From positions 1 through 24,149 of the forward strand of contig JAUYJH010000073.1 in NCBI GenBank assembly GCA_030688705.1: a stretch of DNA of 24,149 nucleotides. The letters run 5' to 3'. Within the stretch, counting starts at the first letter, position 1, and every line of letters starts with the position of its first letter. The translations under genes were made by a program, and so were the position numbers. This document shows positions 13,188 to 21,573 of this stretch, piece by piece. The notes below the pieces were generated by a model. The model was not told where the DNA came from and ran no database searches. It saw nothing but the letters and a program-made list of their open reading frames with translations. Source of the DNA: Deltaproteobacteria bacterium (GTDB taxonomy: Bacteria; UBA10199; SPLOWO2-01-44-7).

Positions 13188-15530
13188 ATGGCTTATTCCA
13201 AAAGTGCCCGCCGCGCAGCCCCCCCCGGTTATCGCAAAGAAATATACGGTGTTCTGTTTTTTTCACTCGGTTTTTTCATCAGTCTTTGCCTTTTTTCTTA
13301 TAACGCAACGGATCCCGGTTTTAATACCGCCTCCAGCACCCAAAAAATTGCCAATCTCGGCGGTATGGTGGGGGCTTATCTGGCCGATCTTCTCTTCACC
13401 ACGCTGGGCTTGTGCGCTTATGTGGTTGCGGCTTTAAGTTTTTTGATTTCGACGCTCAAGTTCAAGGGACACAGTTTTGAAATCCGCGTTAAAGAAATTC
13501 TCTACTATCTTTTGCTGTTGGCCAGCGTCGCCACGCTTTTACAGCTTCATTTTCCGATTATTCGCATTTCAGGACAAAATTTCGCGGGGGGCGGCGTTTT
13601 GGGCTCTCTTTTCAGCCAATTTATGGTTTTATATCTCAACAAGGCGGGGGCCGAAATCGTGGCGATCACCGTTTTACTCCTCTCTTTTGTTTTGGCGACA
13701 GAGCTTAAAATCAGCGCCCTGGCTGTAAATGCCTGGCGTCTTTCAAAATATTTTGGGATCCGTTTTTCGCGATGGGCCGTCGTCAGTTTCGAGCGGAGCA
13801 AAGTGTGGATGGGGGGACAGTGGAAATCTATTTTTGCAAGGACCGAAGACCAAAGACCGAAGACCGAGGACACGGAAGAGGAAGAAGAGATTGAAGAAGA
13901 CGAGGAAGAAGAGGATGAGGAAGAAGAAGCGGAAAAGATTGTGAATAAACCGGTATCGGACGATATCAAAATTTACGAACGGGCTGATGCCGGCAAAAAG
14001 CCCTCCCCAGAGGAACAGCTCCATTTTTTAAGAATTTCCAGCGGCAGTTTCACCATCCCCCCCATTTCTTTACTCGATTCCGACCAGCAAAAATCGATCA
14101 AGATCGATGAAGATATTTTAAAAAAGAATGCCCAATTGCTCGATAAAAAGCTGAAAGATTATGATGTGGAGGGGCATGTCACCGAAATTCATCCGGGCCC
14201 GGTGATTACGATGTATGAATATGAACCGGCCCCGGGGGTGAAGGTGAATAAAATCGTCAATCTGGAGAGCGACCTCTCTTTGGCGATGGGGGGAAAGTCG
14301 ATCCGCATCGTCGCGCATCTTCCCGGCAAGGCGGCGCTGGGGATTGAAATTCCAAATCACGAGCGGGAAATCGTATGGCTCAAAGAAATCATCGGCTCCA
14401 ACGTATTTCAAAAAACCAAATCGAAGCTCTGTCTGGCGTTGGGAAAAGATATCGAAGGGCGCCCCATGGTGACCGACCTGACCAAAATGCCGCATCTTTT
14501 GATCGCCGGCGCCACCGGTTCGGGAAAAAGCGTTTCGTTAAACGGCATGATCGTCAGCATGCTCTACAAGGCAACGCCGCAAGAGGTCCGTTTCATCATG
14601 GTCGATCCGAAACGGCTGGAGCTCAATGTTTATGAGGGGATCCCCCATCTTCTTTTGCCGGTGGTCACACAACCCAAGCAGGCGGTGGCGGCCCTGAAGT
14701 GGGCCGTCCGCGAAATGGAGCGGCGCTATCGCCTTTTGGCCGATGCCGGAACCCGCAATATCACCACCTATAATGACAAAATCGATCACGGACAGATTGA
14801 ATTGATTTCTGAAGAGGAGGCCAAGGCAAGATTGGAGATCAACAAAGAAGCCGTCTGCCACACAGCCAAGCTTTATTATCTGGTGATTGTGATCGATGAA
14901 CTGGCCGACATGATGATGATTGCTTCGCAAGAATTTGAAGAGACAATCACCCGCTTGGCGCAGATGGCCCGCGCCGCGGGCATTCACCTGATTTTAGCGA
15001 CACAACGGCCGAGCGTCGATGTGATCACCGGCCTTATCAAGGCCAATTTTCCGGCGAGAATTTCTTTTAAAGTTTCATCGAGGCACGATTCGCGCACTAT
15101 TTTGGATCAGATCGGCTCTGAAAATTTATTGGGGAACGGCGATATGCTCTTTATGCCCCCCGCCACCGGCGGCTTGACCCGCATCCATGGGGCCCTCATT
15201 ACCGAAAGCGAAATTGCACGGATCGTGGGCCATCTTAAAGAACAGGGAACACCGGTTTATGACACGAATCTGCTCCAGATGCCTCTTGACGATGAAGAAA
15301 AAATGATCGACGAATTTGATGAAGAAGACGACAAAATTTACGATCAGGCGGTCAGGCTTGTCTCTGAATCGCGCCAGGCCTCTATTTCCATGATTCAACG
15401 GCGCCTTCGAATCGGCTACAACCGGGCCGCCCGAATGATTGAAAGAATGGAAGCAGAGGGAGTGGTCAGCCCGCAGGACGGGGCCAAACCGAGACAAGTG
15501 TTGGTGGGGAACGCGGAGAATCCAACGTGA
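13188..15530 (+). CDS. ftsK: DNA translocase FtsK
   Basis: A 780-residue septal DNA pump that clears and aligns chromosome termini at division. The N-terminus has four membrane segments (about 24-41, 58-85, 102-118 and 130-165). A linker of about 100 residues follows, very acidic at 226-246, with a heptamer array at its start. The motor has Walker A GATGSGKS (about 441-448) and Walker B VIVIDELAD (about 565-573). The C-terminal winged-helix gamma domain (AVRLVSESRQASISMIQRRL onward, about 725-770) would read KOPS-type orientation sites. It overlaps lolA by four bases (GTGA). The length matches short SpoIIIE-like FtsK proteins, without the long linker of E. coli. Confidence 0.97.
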   Translation: MAYSKSARRAAPPGYRKEIYGVLFFSLGFFISLCLFSYNATDPGFNTASSTQKIANLGGMVGAYLADLLFTTLGLCAYVVAALSFLISTLKFKGHSFEIRVKEILYYLLLLASVATLLQLHFPIIRISGQNFAGGGVLGSLFSQFMVLYLNKAGAEIVAITVLLLSFVLATELKISALAVNAWRLSKYFGIRFSRWAVVSFERSKVWMGGQWKSIFARTEDQRPKTEDTEEEEEIEEDEEEEDEEEEAEKIVNKPVSDDIKIYERADAGKKPSPEEQLHFLRISSGSFTIPPISLLDSDQQKSIKIDEDILKKNAQLLDKKLKDYDVEGHVTEIHPGPVITMYEYEPAPGVKVNKIVNLESDLSLAMGGKSIRIVAHLPGKAALGIEIPNHEREIVWLKEIIGSNVFQKTKSKLCLALGKDIEGRPMVTDLTKMPHLLIAGATGSGKSVSLNGMIVSMLYKATPQEVRFIMVDPKRLELNVYEGIPHLLLPVVTQPKQAVAALKWAVREMERRYRLLADAGTRNITTYNDKIDHGQIELISEEEAKARLEINKEAVCHTAKLYYLVIVIDELADMMMIASQEFEETITRLAQMARAAGIHLILATQRPSVDVITGLIKANFPARISFKVSSRHDSRTILDQIGSENLLGNGDMLFMPPATGGLTRIHGALITESEIARIVGHLKEQGTPVYDTNLLQMPLDDEEKMIDEFDEEDDKIYDQAVRLVSESRQASISMIQRRLRIGYNRAARMIERMEAEGVVSPQDGAKPRQVLVGNAENPT
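13840..13874 (+). repeat. Diverged five-unit heptamer array in the ftsK linker
   Basis: Units GGACCGA, AGACCAA and AGACCGA (twice), then a decayed fifth unit. It encodes RTEDQRPKTEDT immediately before the acidic tract of the FtsK linker. The variant is more A/G-rich than the other arrays. Confidence 0.7.
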
Positions 15531-16165
15531 AGAGATGGACTATGGACAAGGGACCAGGGACCAAAGACCAATGGCGAAAATGCTTTTGGTCCATCGGTTT
15601 GCTTTTGGTCCTCGGTCCATGGTCCATGGTCTATGGTCCAGTCTTTGCCGCCCCCGACGTTCCCGCCATCGAAAAAACTTATCAAACCATCGGCACCTTA
15701 AAGGCCGATTTTGTCCAAACGACTCCGGTCATGCTGACCGCAGAAACCCAGACAAGACCGGGGCGCCTTTTTTATAAAGACGGCGGAAAACTGCGGATTG
15801 AATACGCGGGCGACCGGATGATGCACTACATTGTAAGCGGTAATACCCTCTACATGGTCGACCCGGTTTTAAAAGAGATCAAAATTTATCAGCTCAAGGA
15901 ATCGGGACTCCCTGAAGAGGCCCTCAATTTTTTGGCCAACTTGGGGCATTTGAGCGATTATTTTGATGTGACCTACGACAAAAAAGACCGTCTCGTTCTA
16001 AAATCTAAAACCAAATCTTCCTACAAAGCCCTCTATTGCCGCTTCAACAAAGATAATCTTTTGGAATCACTTGGCATCGTCAACAAATCGGGAAACAACA
16101 CCGACTACCGCTTCTTCAACATCCAAACCGGCATCGACCTGTCTGATAAACTCTTTAAGCCTTAA
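15527..16165 (+). CDS. lolA: Outer-membrane lipoprotein carrier LolA, with a repeat-derived signal peptide
   Basis: A 212-residue periplasmic chaperone that shuttles lipoproteins from the LolCDE complex to the outer membrane. The mature part shows the LolA pattern: YQTIGTLKADFVQT, GRLFYKDGGKLRIEY, and YIVSGNTLYMVDP. The start is GTG 15527, with GGAG 8 bases upstream and a GTGA overlap with ftsK; ATG 15542 is an in-frame alternative. The signal peptide has a basic segment (QWRKC), a hydrophobic core (FWSIGLLLVLGPWSMVYG) and a plausible cleavage site after VFA (before APDVPAIE). Both its flanks are translated heptamer arrays in inverted orientation. ftsK-lolA order is common in proteobacteria. 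It converges on the transporter gene with 1 base between the stops. Confidence 0.93.
   Translation: MKRWTMDKGPGTKDQWRKCFWSIGLLLVLGPWSMVYGPVFAAPDVPAIEKTYQTIGTLKADFVQTTPVMLTAETQTRPGRLFYKDGGKLRIEYAGDRMMHYIVSGNTLYMVDPVLKEIKIYQLKESGLPEEALNFLANLGHLSDYFDVTYDKKDRLVLKSKTKSSYKALYCRFNKDNLLESLGIVNKSGNNTDYRFFNIQTGIDLSDKLFKP
15537..15639. repeat. Inverted pair of heptamer arrays translated as the LolA signal region
   Basis: The left array 15537-15571 has five units on the plus strand. The right array 15605-15639 has five units on the minus strand. The spacer of 33 bases also holds a partial TTGGTCC unit. The pair can fold into a hairpin over the 5' end of the lolA coding sequence, just downstream of its start codon. 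Confidence 0.9.
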
Positions 16166-16166
16166 A

Positions 16167-17819
16167 TCACGTCTGCAACGATAATTTGGCAATATGTACA
16201 AGGTGGGTATTGATCCGCTGAAGATTGGCCAGAATGTCCAAGTGAATGGAGCTGGTTTCGAAAGTTTCCGGTGTCCCCGCATGCAGCCTCTGGATGTGCG
16301 ATTGCCGAAGCTGCTGTTCCAGACGGTCGAACTTTTCACCCTGATGTTCCATTCTTTTCCCCAGTTCTTCTCCGGGAGAGGCAAAAACAGAGATGGTAAG
16401 CCCAAAATTTTCCTGACCTGTCTGATGGAGTTTTTGAATCTCCTGCCAACCCTCTTCCGAAAAAGTCCGCTGTTTTTCAACCTTCTTTTGCGCCAGCCGC
16501 GCCAGTTCTTTGGAAATAACGTCCCCCACCCCTTCCAGATCGGCTGTAATCGAAAGCAAAGCCATTTCCTGCGTGGCTTGGGATTCGGTCAAGGTTTCCT
16601 GTGAAATTTTCGCCAGATAAAAACGGATGGCACGGTCCAGAAGATCGATTTTATCGTCGCGGCTTTCAATTTCGCGAAGGGTGATTTCAAAATCGCGCGT
16701 GGGGTCAAGCAGTTTCAAACAATCGGAGTACAAATCATACGTCAAATTGGCCACGCGCAGAATTTCACGCTTGGCCTGCGCGAAGGCAACGGCAGGCGCC
16801 TCCAAAACGCTTTCATCAAGATATTTGGGCCCGAAAGCGGCCTCTCCCTTCGGTTCTTCAATGATTTTTGAAACCACCCAGACGCCGATCGGCAAAAACG
16901 GAAGAAACAAAATGGCCAGGGCGATATTAAAAAGAAGATGGGTCAAGGCGATGTTGCCGGCGATATCGGGATGAATAAACGGAACCCACTGGGTGATCTT
17001 GAAAGAGACCGACCCGATGAAACCGGCAAGCGCGGGGATGAAAGGCATGGCCAAAAGAACGCCCCCCACTTTGACCAAAAGATGGGCGACGGCCACCCGC
17101 CTTCCGTTGGTATTGCTGGCCACGGCGGCGGCTAACGCCGTAAAACAGGTGCCGACATTGGCCCCCAAAACAACGGGAATCGCCGATTCGAAAGACAAAA
17201 CACCGGCCATCCCCAAAGCCATCGCCATGCCGATCGTGGCCGCCGAAGTCTGGATCAAAACGGTAAAAAGAATGGAAGCCACCAAAAGGCCTATTGGGTG
17301 GCTGGCCAGCAATTCAAAAATCGTGCGTGCCATGGGGTCTGCCGCCAGCGGCGCCGCCGTCTGTGTCATCAGTTTCATGCCGTAAAAAACCATGCCGAAC
17401 CCGAACAGCACCCGGCCGGCATATTTCATCTGTTTGGAACCCCTTGAGGCCCATTCCAAAAGAACGCCAAACACCACCAACAGCAACGCATAGTCGGCAA
17501 CTTTTTTGATGGAGAGGAGAATCACCACGACCGTGGTGCCGATATCCGCCCCCAGAATCAGGCCAAAAGCCTGCGCAAGGCTCAAAAGACCGGTAGAGGC
17601 AAGGCTCATGAGCATCAGGATGGTGGCGGTGGAGCTTTGCAAAACAACGGTCATCAGGGTGCCGAACCCCAAGGCCAAAACGCGGTTTCCGGTGAGGCGG
17701 GTGATGGCCAGCCTCAAGCGGTCCCCCGCCAGAAGTTGAAGGCCGTTGCGGGCGTGCATCAGCCCGAAAAAGAAAAAAGACAATCCCCCGAATAAAACAA
17801 TCCAGCTGAATTGTTGCAT
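16167..17819 (-). CDS. Na/Pi-cotransporter family protein with C-terminal PhoU-like domain
   Basis: A 550-residue inner-membrane protein of the NptA/YjbB type, likely moving phosphate with sodium. Two inverted-repeat Na_Pi motifs are visible: LQSSTATILMLMSLASTG (60-77) and IQTSAATIGMAMALG (189-203), each followed by GADIGTT or GANVGTC. About ten hydrophobic segments fill the first 330 residues. The remainder is a helical PhoU-like cytoplasmic domain, with charged segments from about 350. ATG 17819 (MQQFSWIVLF) has GGAG 8 bases upstream; an upstream start at 17864 would translate a dispersed hairpin (MSFPRKRESS) and was rejected. It follows smc by 47 bases. Confidence 0.92.
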   Translation of the reverse strand: MQQFSWIVLFGGLSFFFFGLMHARNGLQLLAGDRLRLAITRLTGNRVLALGFGTLMTVVLQSSTATILMLMSLASTGLLSLAQAFGLILGADIGTTVVVILLSIKKVADYALLLVVFGVLLEWASRGSKQMKYAGRVLFGFGMVFYGMKLMTQTAAPLAADPMARTIFELLASHPIGLLVASILFTVLIQTSAATIGMAMALGMAGVLSFESAIPVVLGANVGTCFTALAAAVASNTNGRRVAVAHLLVKVGGVLLAMPFIPALAGFIGSVSFKITQWVPFIHPDIAGNIALTHLLFNIALAILFLPFLPIGVWVVSKIIEEPKGEAAFGPKYLDESVLEAPAVAFAQAKREILRVANLTYDLYSDCLKLLDPTRDFEITLREIESRDDKIDLLDRAIRFYLAKISQETLTESQATQEMALLSITADLEGVGDVISKELARLAQKKVEKQRTFSEEGWQEIQKLHQTGQENFGLTISVFASPGEELGKRMEHQGEKFDRLEQQLRQSHIQRLHAGTPETFETSSIHLDILANLQRINTHLVHIAKLSLQT

Positions 17820-17837
17820 AGTGACGACTCCGTTACT

Positions 17838-17863
17838 AGATTCCCGCTTTCGCGGGAATGACA
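17838..17863. repeat. Dispersed hairpin, TTCCCGC-TTTC-GCGGGAA type
   Basis: Stem TTCCCGC (17841-17847) with GCGGGAA (17852-17858) and a four-base loop, flanked by CTAGA and TGACAT. It fills the space between the smc stop and the transporter's ribosome binding site. Elements of this form are common in many proteobacteria and are often mis-translated as SFPRKRES. Confidence 0.85.
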
Positions 17864-17866
17864 TTT

Positions 17867-20800
17867 TTAGGCAACCTGCGCGGCGGGTTCTTTCTGGTTG
17901 TCGCCCAATTTGACCGAAACCATTTTGGAGATGCCGGCCTCTTCCATCGTGATGCCGTAGAGACAGTCGGCCTTTTCCATGGTCCGTTTGTTGTGGGTGA
18001 TGACGATAAACTGCGAGTGTGCGGTCATTTCACGGACCATGTCGTTAAAACGGTCGATATTGGCATCATCGAGCGGCGCATCGACCTCGTCCAAGAGGCA
18101 AAAGGGCGACGGCTTGATCAAAAAGATCGAGAAAACCAGAGCCACAGCGGTCAGAGCCTTTTCACCGCCGGACAAGAGGGTGATCGATTGCAATTTTTTA
18201 CCCGGAGGCTGGGCGAAAATTTCAACGCCAGAATCCAAAAGATTTTCTTCATCAATCAATAGAAGTTTGGCGCGCCCACCCTTGAAAAGTCTCGGGAAAA
18301 TCTCCTGGAATTTTTCGTTGACCATTTCAAAGGTCTTTATGAAGCGCTCGCGGCTGATTCGGTTGATTTTTTGGATCGCTTTTTTGAGGCCTTCCAAAGA
18401 GGCCACCAGATCGGCCTGCTGTTTCGATAAAAATTCATGGCGTCTCTTAAGTTCATCGTATTCTTCAATGGCCCCAACATGGACACTCCCCAATTTGTCG
18501 AGTTTGTCGCGGAGGTCGTTGACTAGGGTGGTTTCTTTGTCTATGTCATCCTGAGCCGCAGGCGAAGGATCCCGGGATTCTTCGCGGAGTTTACACTGAG
18601 CGAAGCGAACGTGCTCAGAATGACATCCTATGTCAATCTTATACCTCTCCAGAATCTGCTCGATGAGATGGTTCAGTTGGTTGCGGGTTTCGGCCAATTT
18701 GAGATCGTTGGCGTGAACGGCCTTGACCATCTCTTCATGCCGTTTGCGAATTTCGCGCATTTCAACATCTTTCGCCCGGATTTTCTGGGAGAGGCTTTCA
18801 TAATCGGCCTTGATCGTTTTCAATTTTTGCCCGCAGGCATCCAATTCTTTAAGCGCCGATTCAAGCTGTTCGCGTTCGTTCGTCTTCGCCCGGGCCAACT
18901 CATCAGATTGTTGCGCCGCCATATTGATGGCGGTGAGGCGTTTTTCTATCCCCTCATTTAATTCCAGCTTTGTGGTCACCCAGTTTTCCAGTTCCCGTTC
19001 GCAAGAAATAACCTGTTCTTCCCCCTTTTGAAACTGGGCACGGGCTTGCGCGAGATCTTGATTGGCCAAATCTTTTTGATCGGCCGCTTTTGCCAGTTCC
19101 ATCTGCAAATCGACCCTCTTTTTTTCCAATGCCTGCTGTTTTAAAACCCGCTCTTCCAAAGCCTGGACCACTTCGCTCCGGTCTTTTTCAATTTCTTTTT
19201 TTTCGTCGAGACAGCGGGCGACTTCTAAAGAAAGCCGGTCGCGGTCTTGATTGAGCCGTGAGAGTTCTTCACGATGGCGAATTTCATCTTTCTCATGATG
19301 GATCAGTTTGATCTCTTCGCCGCGGCTGTCGCGATTCAAACCCTCCAGCCTCTCTTCCAAAGACTGAACTTGCGCCTTCAAACGCCACACTTCGCTTTCA
19401 CATTCGGTCACAGCCGACCTGGCCAACCCGACTTCTTCCTTTAAATCTTCAATTTTTCTTTTGTGCCCCAAGAGGGCTTCTTCTTCTTTTCCCTCCCCGC
19501 CCGAAACAACGCCGGTCGGATCAATGACATCTCCCTGAAGCGTTACGAGTGTGGAGGTGTTTATCCCACGGCTGCGCAGATTGAGGGCTTTTTGCAGATC
19601 TTCCACCAAAAGACAGTCTCCAAAAAGATATTGGGCGATCTGTTTGTAGTCGTCTGAAAAACGGATGTTGTTCAAAAGAGGGCCCAAAACACCCTCACCG
19701 GTCACCGCCTCTTTTTGCGCCGACTCTGCCATTTGAATATCCAGAGGAATAAAAGTGGAACGCCCGGAGGCCTGTTGTTTCAAATATTCCACCGCCTCCA
19801 AGCCCTCTCTTTGAGATTTGACCACCACATACTGGAGTTTCTCCCCCAGCGCCGCCGAGACCGCCGTTTCAAATTGCGGATCGGTATCGACCATTTCGCT
19901 GACGGGACCAAAAATTCCGGGGAGCGCTCCTTCAGCCGCCTGCAAAACCGTTTTGACCCCTTCGCGGTACCCTTCCAAATTGCGATGGACCTCTTCAAGA
20001 GAAGAGAGCCGCGACTCTCTGCCGGTCAGATCGGCTTTCAGACCCTCTAAAATCCCGATGTTTTCCTGAAGTTTGGCCCGTTTCTCATCCAGATCTTTTT
20101 TGGTGAGGCCGGTTTCATCGGCCAGTTTGAAATGAAGCTGTTTTAAATCTTCCAAATCTTTTTGCGCCGCCGCAATTTTGCGTTCAAAAGTCTTTCGCAA
20201 AACATCGATCGAATCGATTTCGGACTGCCCCTTGGCGACACGCGAATTGACCTCTATTTCACGCCGTTCCAAAAATTCGAGCCGTGATTGGGATTCGGCC
20301 ACCTGCGAAACGCAAAGGAGCAGCAGTTTATTCGTTTCATCCTGCTTCTGGCCCCACTCTTCACAAACAGCCGCGGCATCAGCCATGGCCGTCTCTTTGA
20401 CCCGTATATTTTCAGCCCCTTGAGCCACCATCAAATCGAGCGTCAGCTTAAGCTGATTCAACCGGGTGATTTCTTCTTCCGCTCGGACCAATTTTTCGCG
20501 GGCATTTTGAATCTCCTTCGCATCTTTTTCCTGCTGAAAGCCTAAATCTTTCAGCTTTCCCTCCTGATATTCGAGGGTGGTCTCGTGCAATTTGACCGCA
20601 TTCTGGAATTTATAGAAACTCTCCTGCGCCCCATTCAATTCCTGTTCCAATTGTATCTGGGTCAGGCGTTCACGCTCGGCATTCGCCTCAAATTCAGAAA
20701 GAGTCGCGGCCAGAGAGGTTTCATTTTGGCCCAGATCGGACCCTTCGGCCTCCAATTTTTCAACCCCCTCTTTCCATTCGCGATAACGGACCGAAGCCAA

Positions 20801-21493
20801 TTTCAATTCCCTGTTTTTCAGCTCATCATAAATTTGTTTGTAGCGCTCCGCTTTTCTGGCTTGCCGATCGAGAGAATTAAGCTGGCGTTTGATTTCGGCG
20901 ACGATGTCGTTCAGGCGGGTCAGATTGGTTTCGGTCGATTCGATTTTGCGCAGTGCCGCCTCTTTGCGATTTTTGAATTTGGAAATGCCGGCCGCTTCTT
21001 CAATAATGAGGCGCCTCTCTTCCGGCTTGGAAGACAAAATGTGGCCGATGCGCCCCTGCTCGATGATGGAATAGGCCTTGGTGCCGACGCCGGTCCCCAA
21101 AAAGAAATCGACAATGTCGCGCAAGCGGCACGGAACCTTGTTGATGTAATATTCGCTCTCGCCGGAGCGGTAGAGACGGCGTTCAATCTGGACTTCCGTA
21201 TAATCGGTATAACCGGCCGGTGCGCGGCCGTCGGTGAGATCAAAAGTGAGGGTCACCTGCGACAGCCCCAGCGGAGGCCGGCTCGCCGTACCGTTAAAAA
21301 TCACATCCTGCATTTCAGACCCGCGCAGGTGTTTTGCCGACTGCTCACCCATCGCCCAGCGCAAAGCATCGACACAGTTGCTTTTGCCGCACCCGTTCGG
21401 GCCGACGATGCCGGTGATCCCTTCATCAAAATGGATGACGGTTTTATCGACGAAGGATTTGAAACCGAATAATTCCAGTGATTTTAAGCGCAT
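17867..21493 (-). CDS. smc: Chromosome segregation ATPase SMC
   Basis: A 1208-residue condensin subunit that folds and separates sister chromosomes with ScpA and ScpB. The N-terminal head has Walker A GIVGPNGCGKSN (about 29-40). Long coiled coils flank a hinge (about 520-680, from GALPGIFGPVSEMV to DVIDPTGVVSGG). The C-terminal head has signature LLSGGEKALTAVALVFS (about 1104-1120) and Walker B FCLLDEVDAPLDD (about 1129-1141). About 29 residues near 957-985 are a translated palindromic repeat inserted in frame in the C-terminal coiled coil, just before the conserved LGSVHVGAIEEY region. A sigma70-like promoter and SD precede the start. Confidence 0.97.
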   Translation of the reverse strand: MRLKSLELFGFKSFVDKTVIHFDEGITGIVGPNGCGKSNCVDALRWAMGEQSAKHLRGSEMQDVIFNGTASRPPLGLSQVTLTFDLTDGRAPAGYTDYTEVQIERRLYRSGESEYYINKVPCRLRDIVDFFLGTGVGTKAYSIIEQGRIGHILSSKPEERRLIIEEAAGISKFKNRKEAALRKIESTETNLTRLNDIVAEIKRQLNSLDRQARKAERYKQIYDELKNRELKLASVRYREWKEGVEKLEAEGSDLGQNETSLAATLSEFEANAERERLTQIQLEQELNGAQESFYKFQNAVKLHETTLEYQEGKLKDLGFQQEKDAKEIQNAREKLVRAEEEITRLNQLKLTLDLMVAQGAENIRVKETAMADAAAVCEEWGQKQDETNKLLLLCVSQVAESQSRLEFLERREIEVNSRVAKGQSEIDSIDVLRKTFERKIAAAQKDLEDLKQLHFKLADETGLTKKDLDEKRAKLQENIGILEGLKADLTGRESRLSSLEEVHRNLEGYREGVKTVLQAAEGALPGIFGPVSEMVDTDPQFETAVSAALGEKLQYVVVKSQREGLEAVEYLKQQASGRSTFIPLDIQMAESAQKEAVTGEGVLGPLLNNIRFSDDYKQIAQYLFGDCLLVEDLQKALNLRSRGINTSTLVTLQGDVIDPTGVVSGGEGKEEEALLGHKRKIEDLKEEVGLARSAVTECESEVWRLKAQVQSLEERLEGLNRDSRGEEIKLIHHEKDEIRHREELSRLNQDRDRLSLEVARCLDEKKEIEKDRSEVVQALEERVLKQQALEKKRVDLQMELAKAADQKDLANQDLAQARAQFQKGEEQVISCERELENWVTTKLELNEGIEKRLTAINMAAQQSDELARAKTNEREQLESALKELDACGQKLKTIKADYESLSQKIRAKDVEMREIRKRHEEMVKAVHANDLKLAETRNQLNHLIEQILERYKIDIGCHSEHVRFAQCKLREESRDPSPAAQDDIDKETTLVNDLRDKLDKLGSVHVGAIEEYDELKRRHEFLSKQQADLVASLEGLKKAIQKINRISRERFIKTFEMVNEKFQEIFPRLFKGGRAKLLLIDEENLLDSGVEIFAQPPGKKLQSITLLSGGEKALTAVALVFSIFLIKPSPFCLLDEVDAPLDDANIDRFNDMVREMTAHSQFIVITHNKRTMEKADCLYGITMEEAGISKMVSVKLGDNQKEPAAQVA
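18544..18625. repeat. Palindromic TGTCATYCTGA element, copy 4, inside smc
   Basis: Eighty-two bases with the same terminal repeats (TGTCATCCTGA and TCAGAATGACA) and GGATCCCGGGATTC centre as the other copies. CTATGTCA occurs at 18541-18548 and again at 18628-18635, 87 bases apart (29 codons). Removing 87 bases would leave a continuous reading frame (KIDIDKETT), consistent with insertion into an intact smc with target duplication. Confidence 0.9.
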
Positions 21494-21523
21494 GTCCCTT
21501 CCTAACTCCTTGAAATTAGGCCG

Positions 21524-21552
21524 ATTCTACAGGCGAAAAATTTCAAAAGCAA
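21524..21552 (-). promoter_or_regulatory. Sigma70-like promoter of smc
   Basis: On the minus strand TTGCTT (21547-21552) and TAGAAT (21524-21529) with a 17-base spacer, between the ppdK stop and the smc start. AAGGAG and AGGAAGG follow at 21498-21511 as ribosome binding sequences. This gives smc its own promoter apart from ppdK. Confidence 0.65.
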
Positions 21553-21573
21553 CAGATTTTTCAAGAATTTTCG

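Noticed and set aside
16160..16170. Terminator between lolA and the transporter gene
   Set aside because: The two stop codons are 1 base apart and no hairpin with a U-tract is visible there.
18541..18627. Frameshift or pseudogene in smc
   Set aside because: The reading frame continues through the element and all head motifs downstream are intact.
20585..21472. 295-residue open frame opposite smc
   Set aside because: Antisense to the conserved Smc head and coil; a frame left open by codon bias on the other strand.
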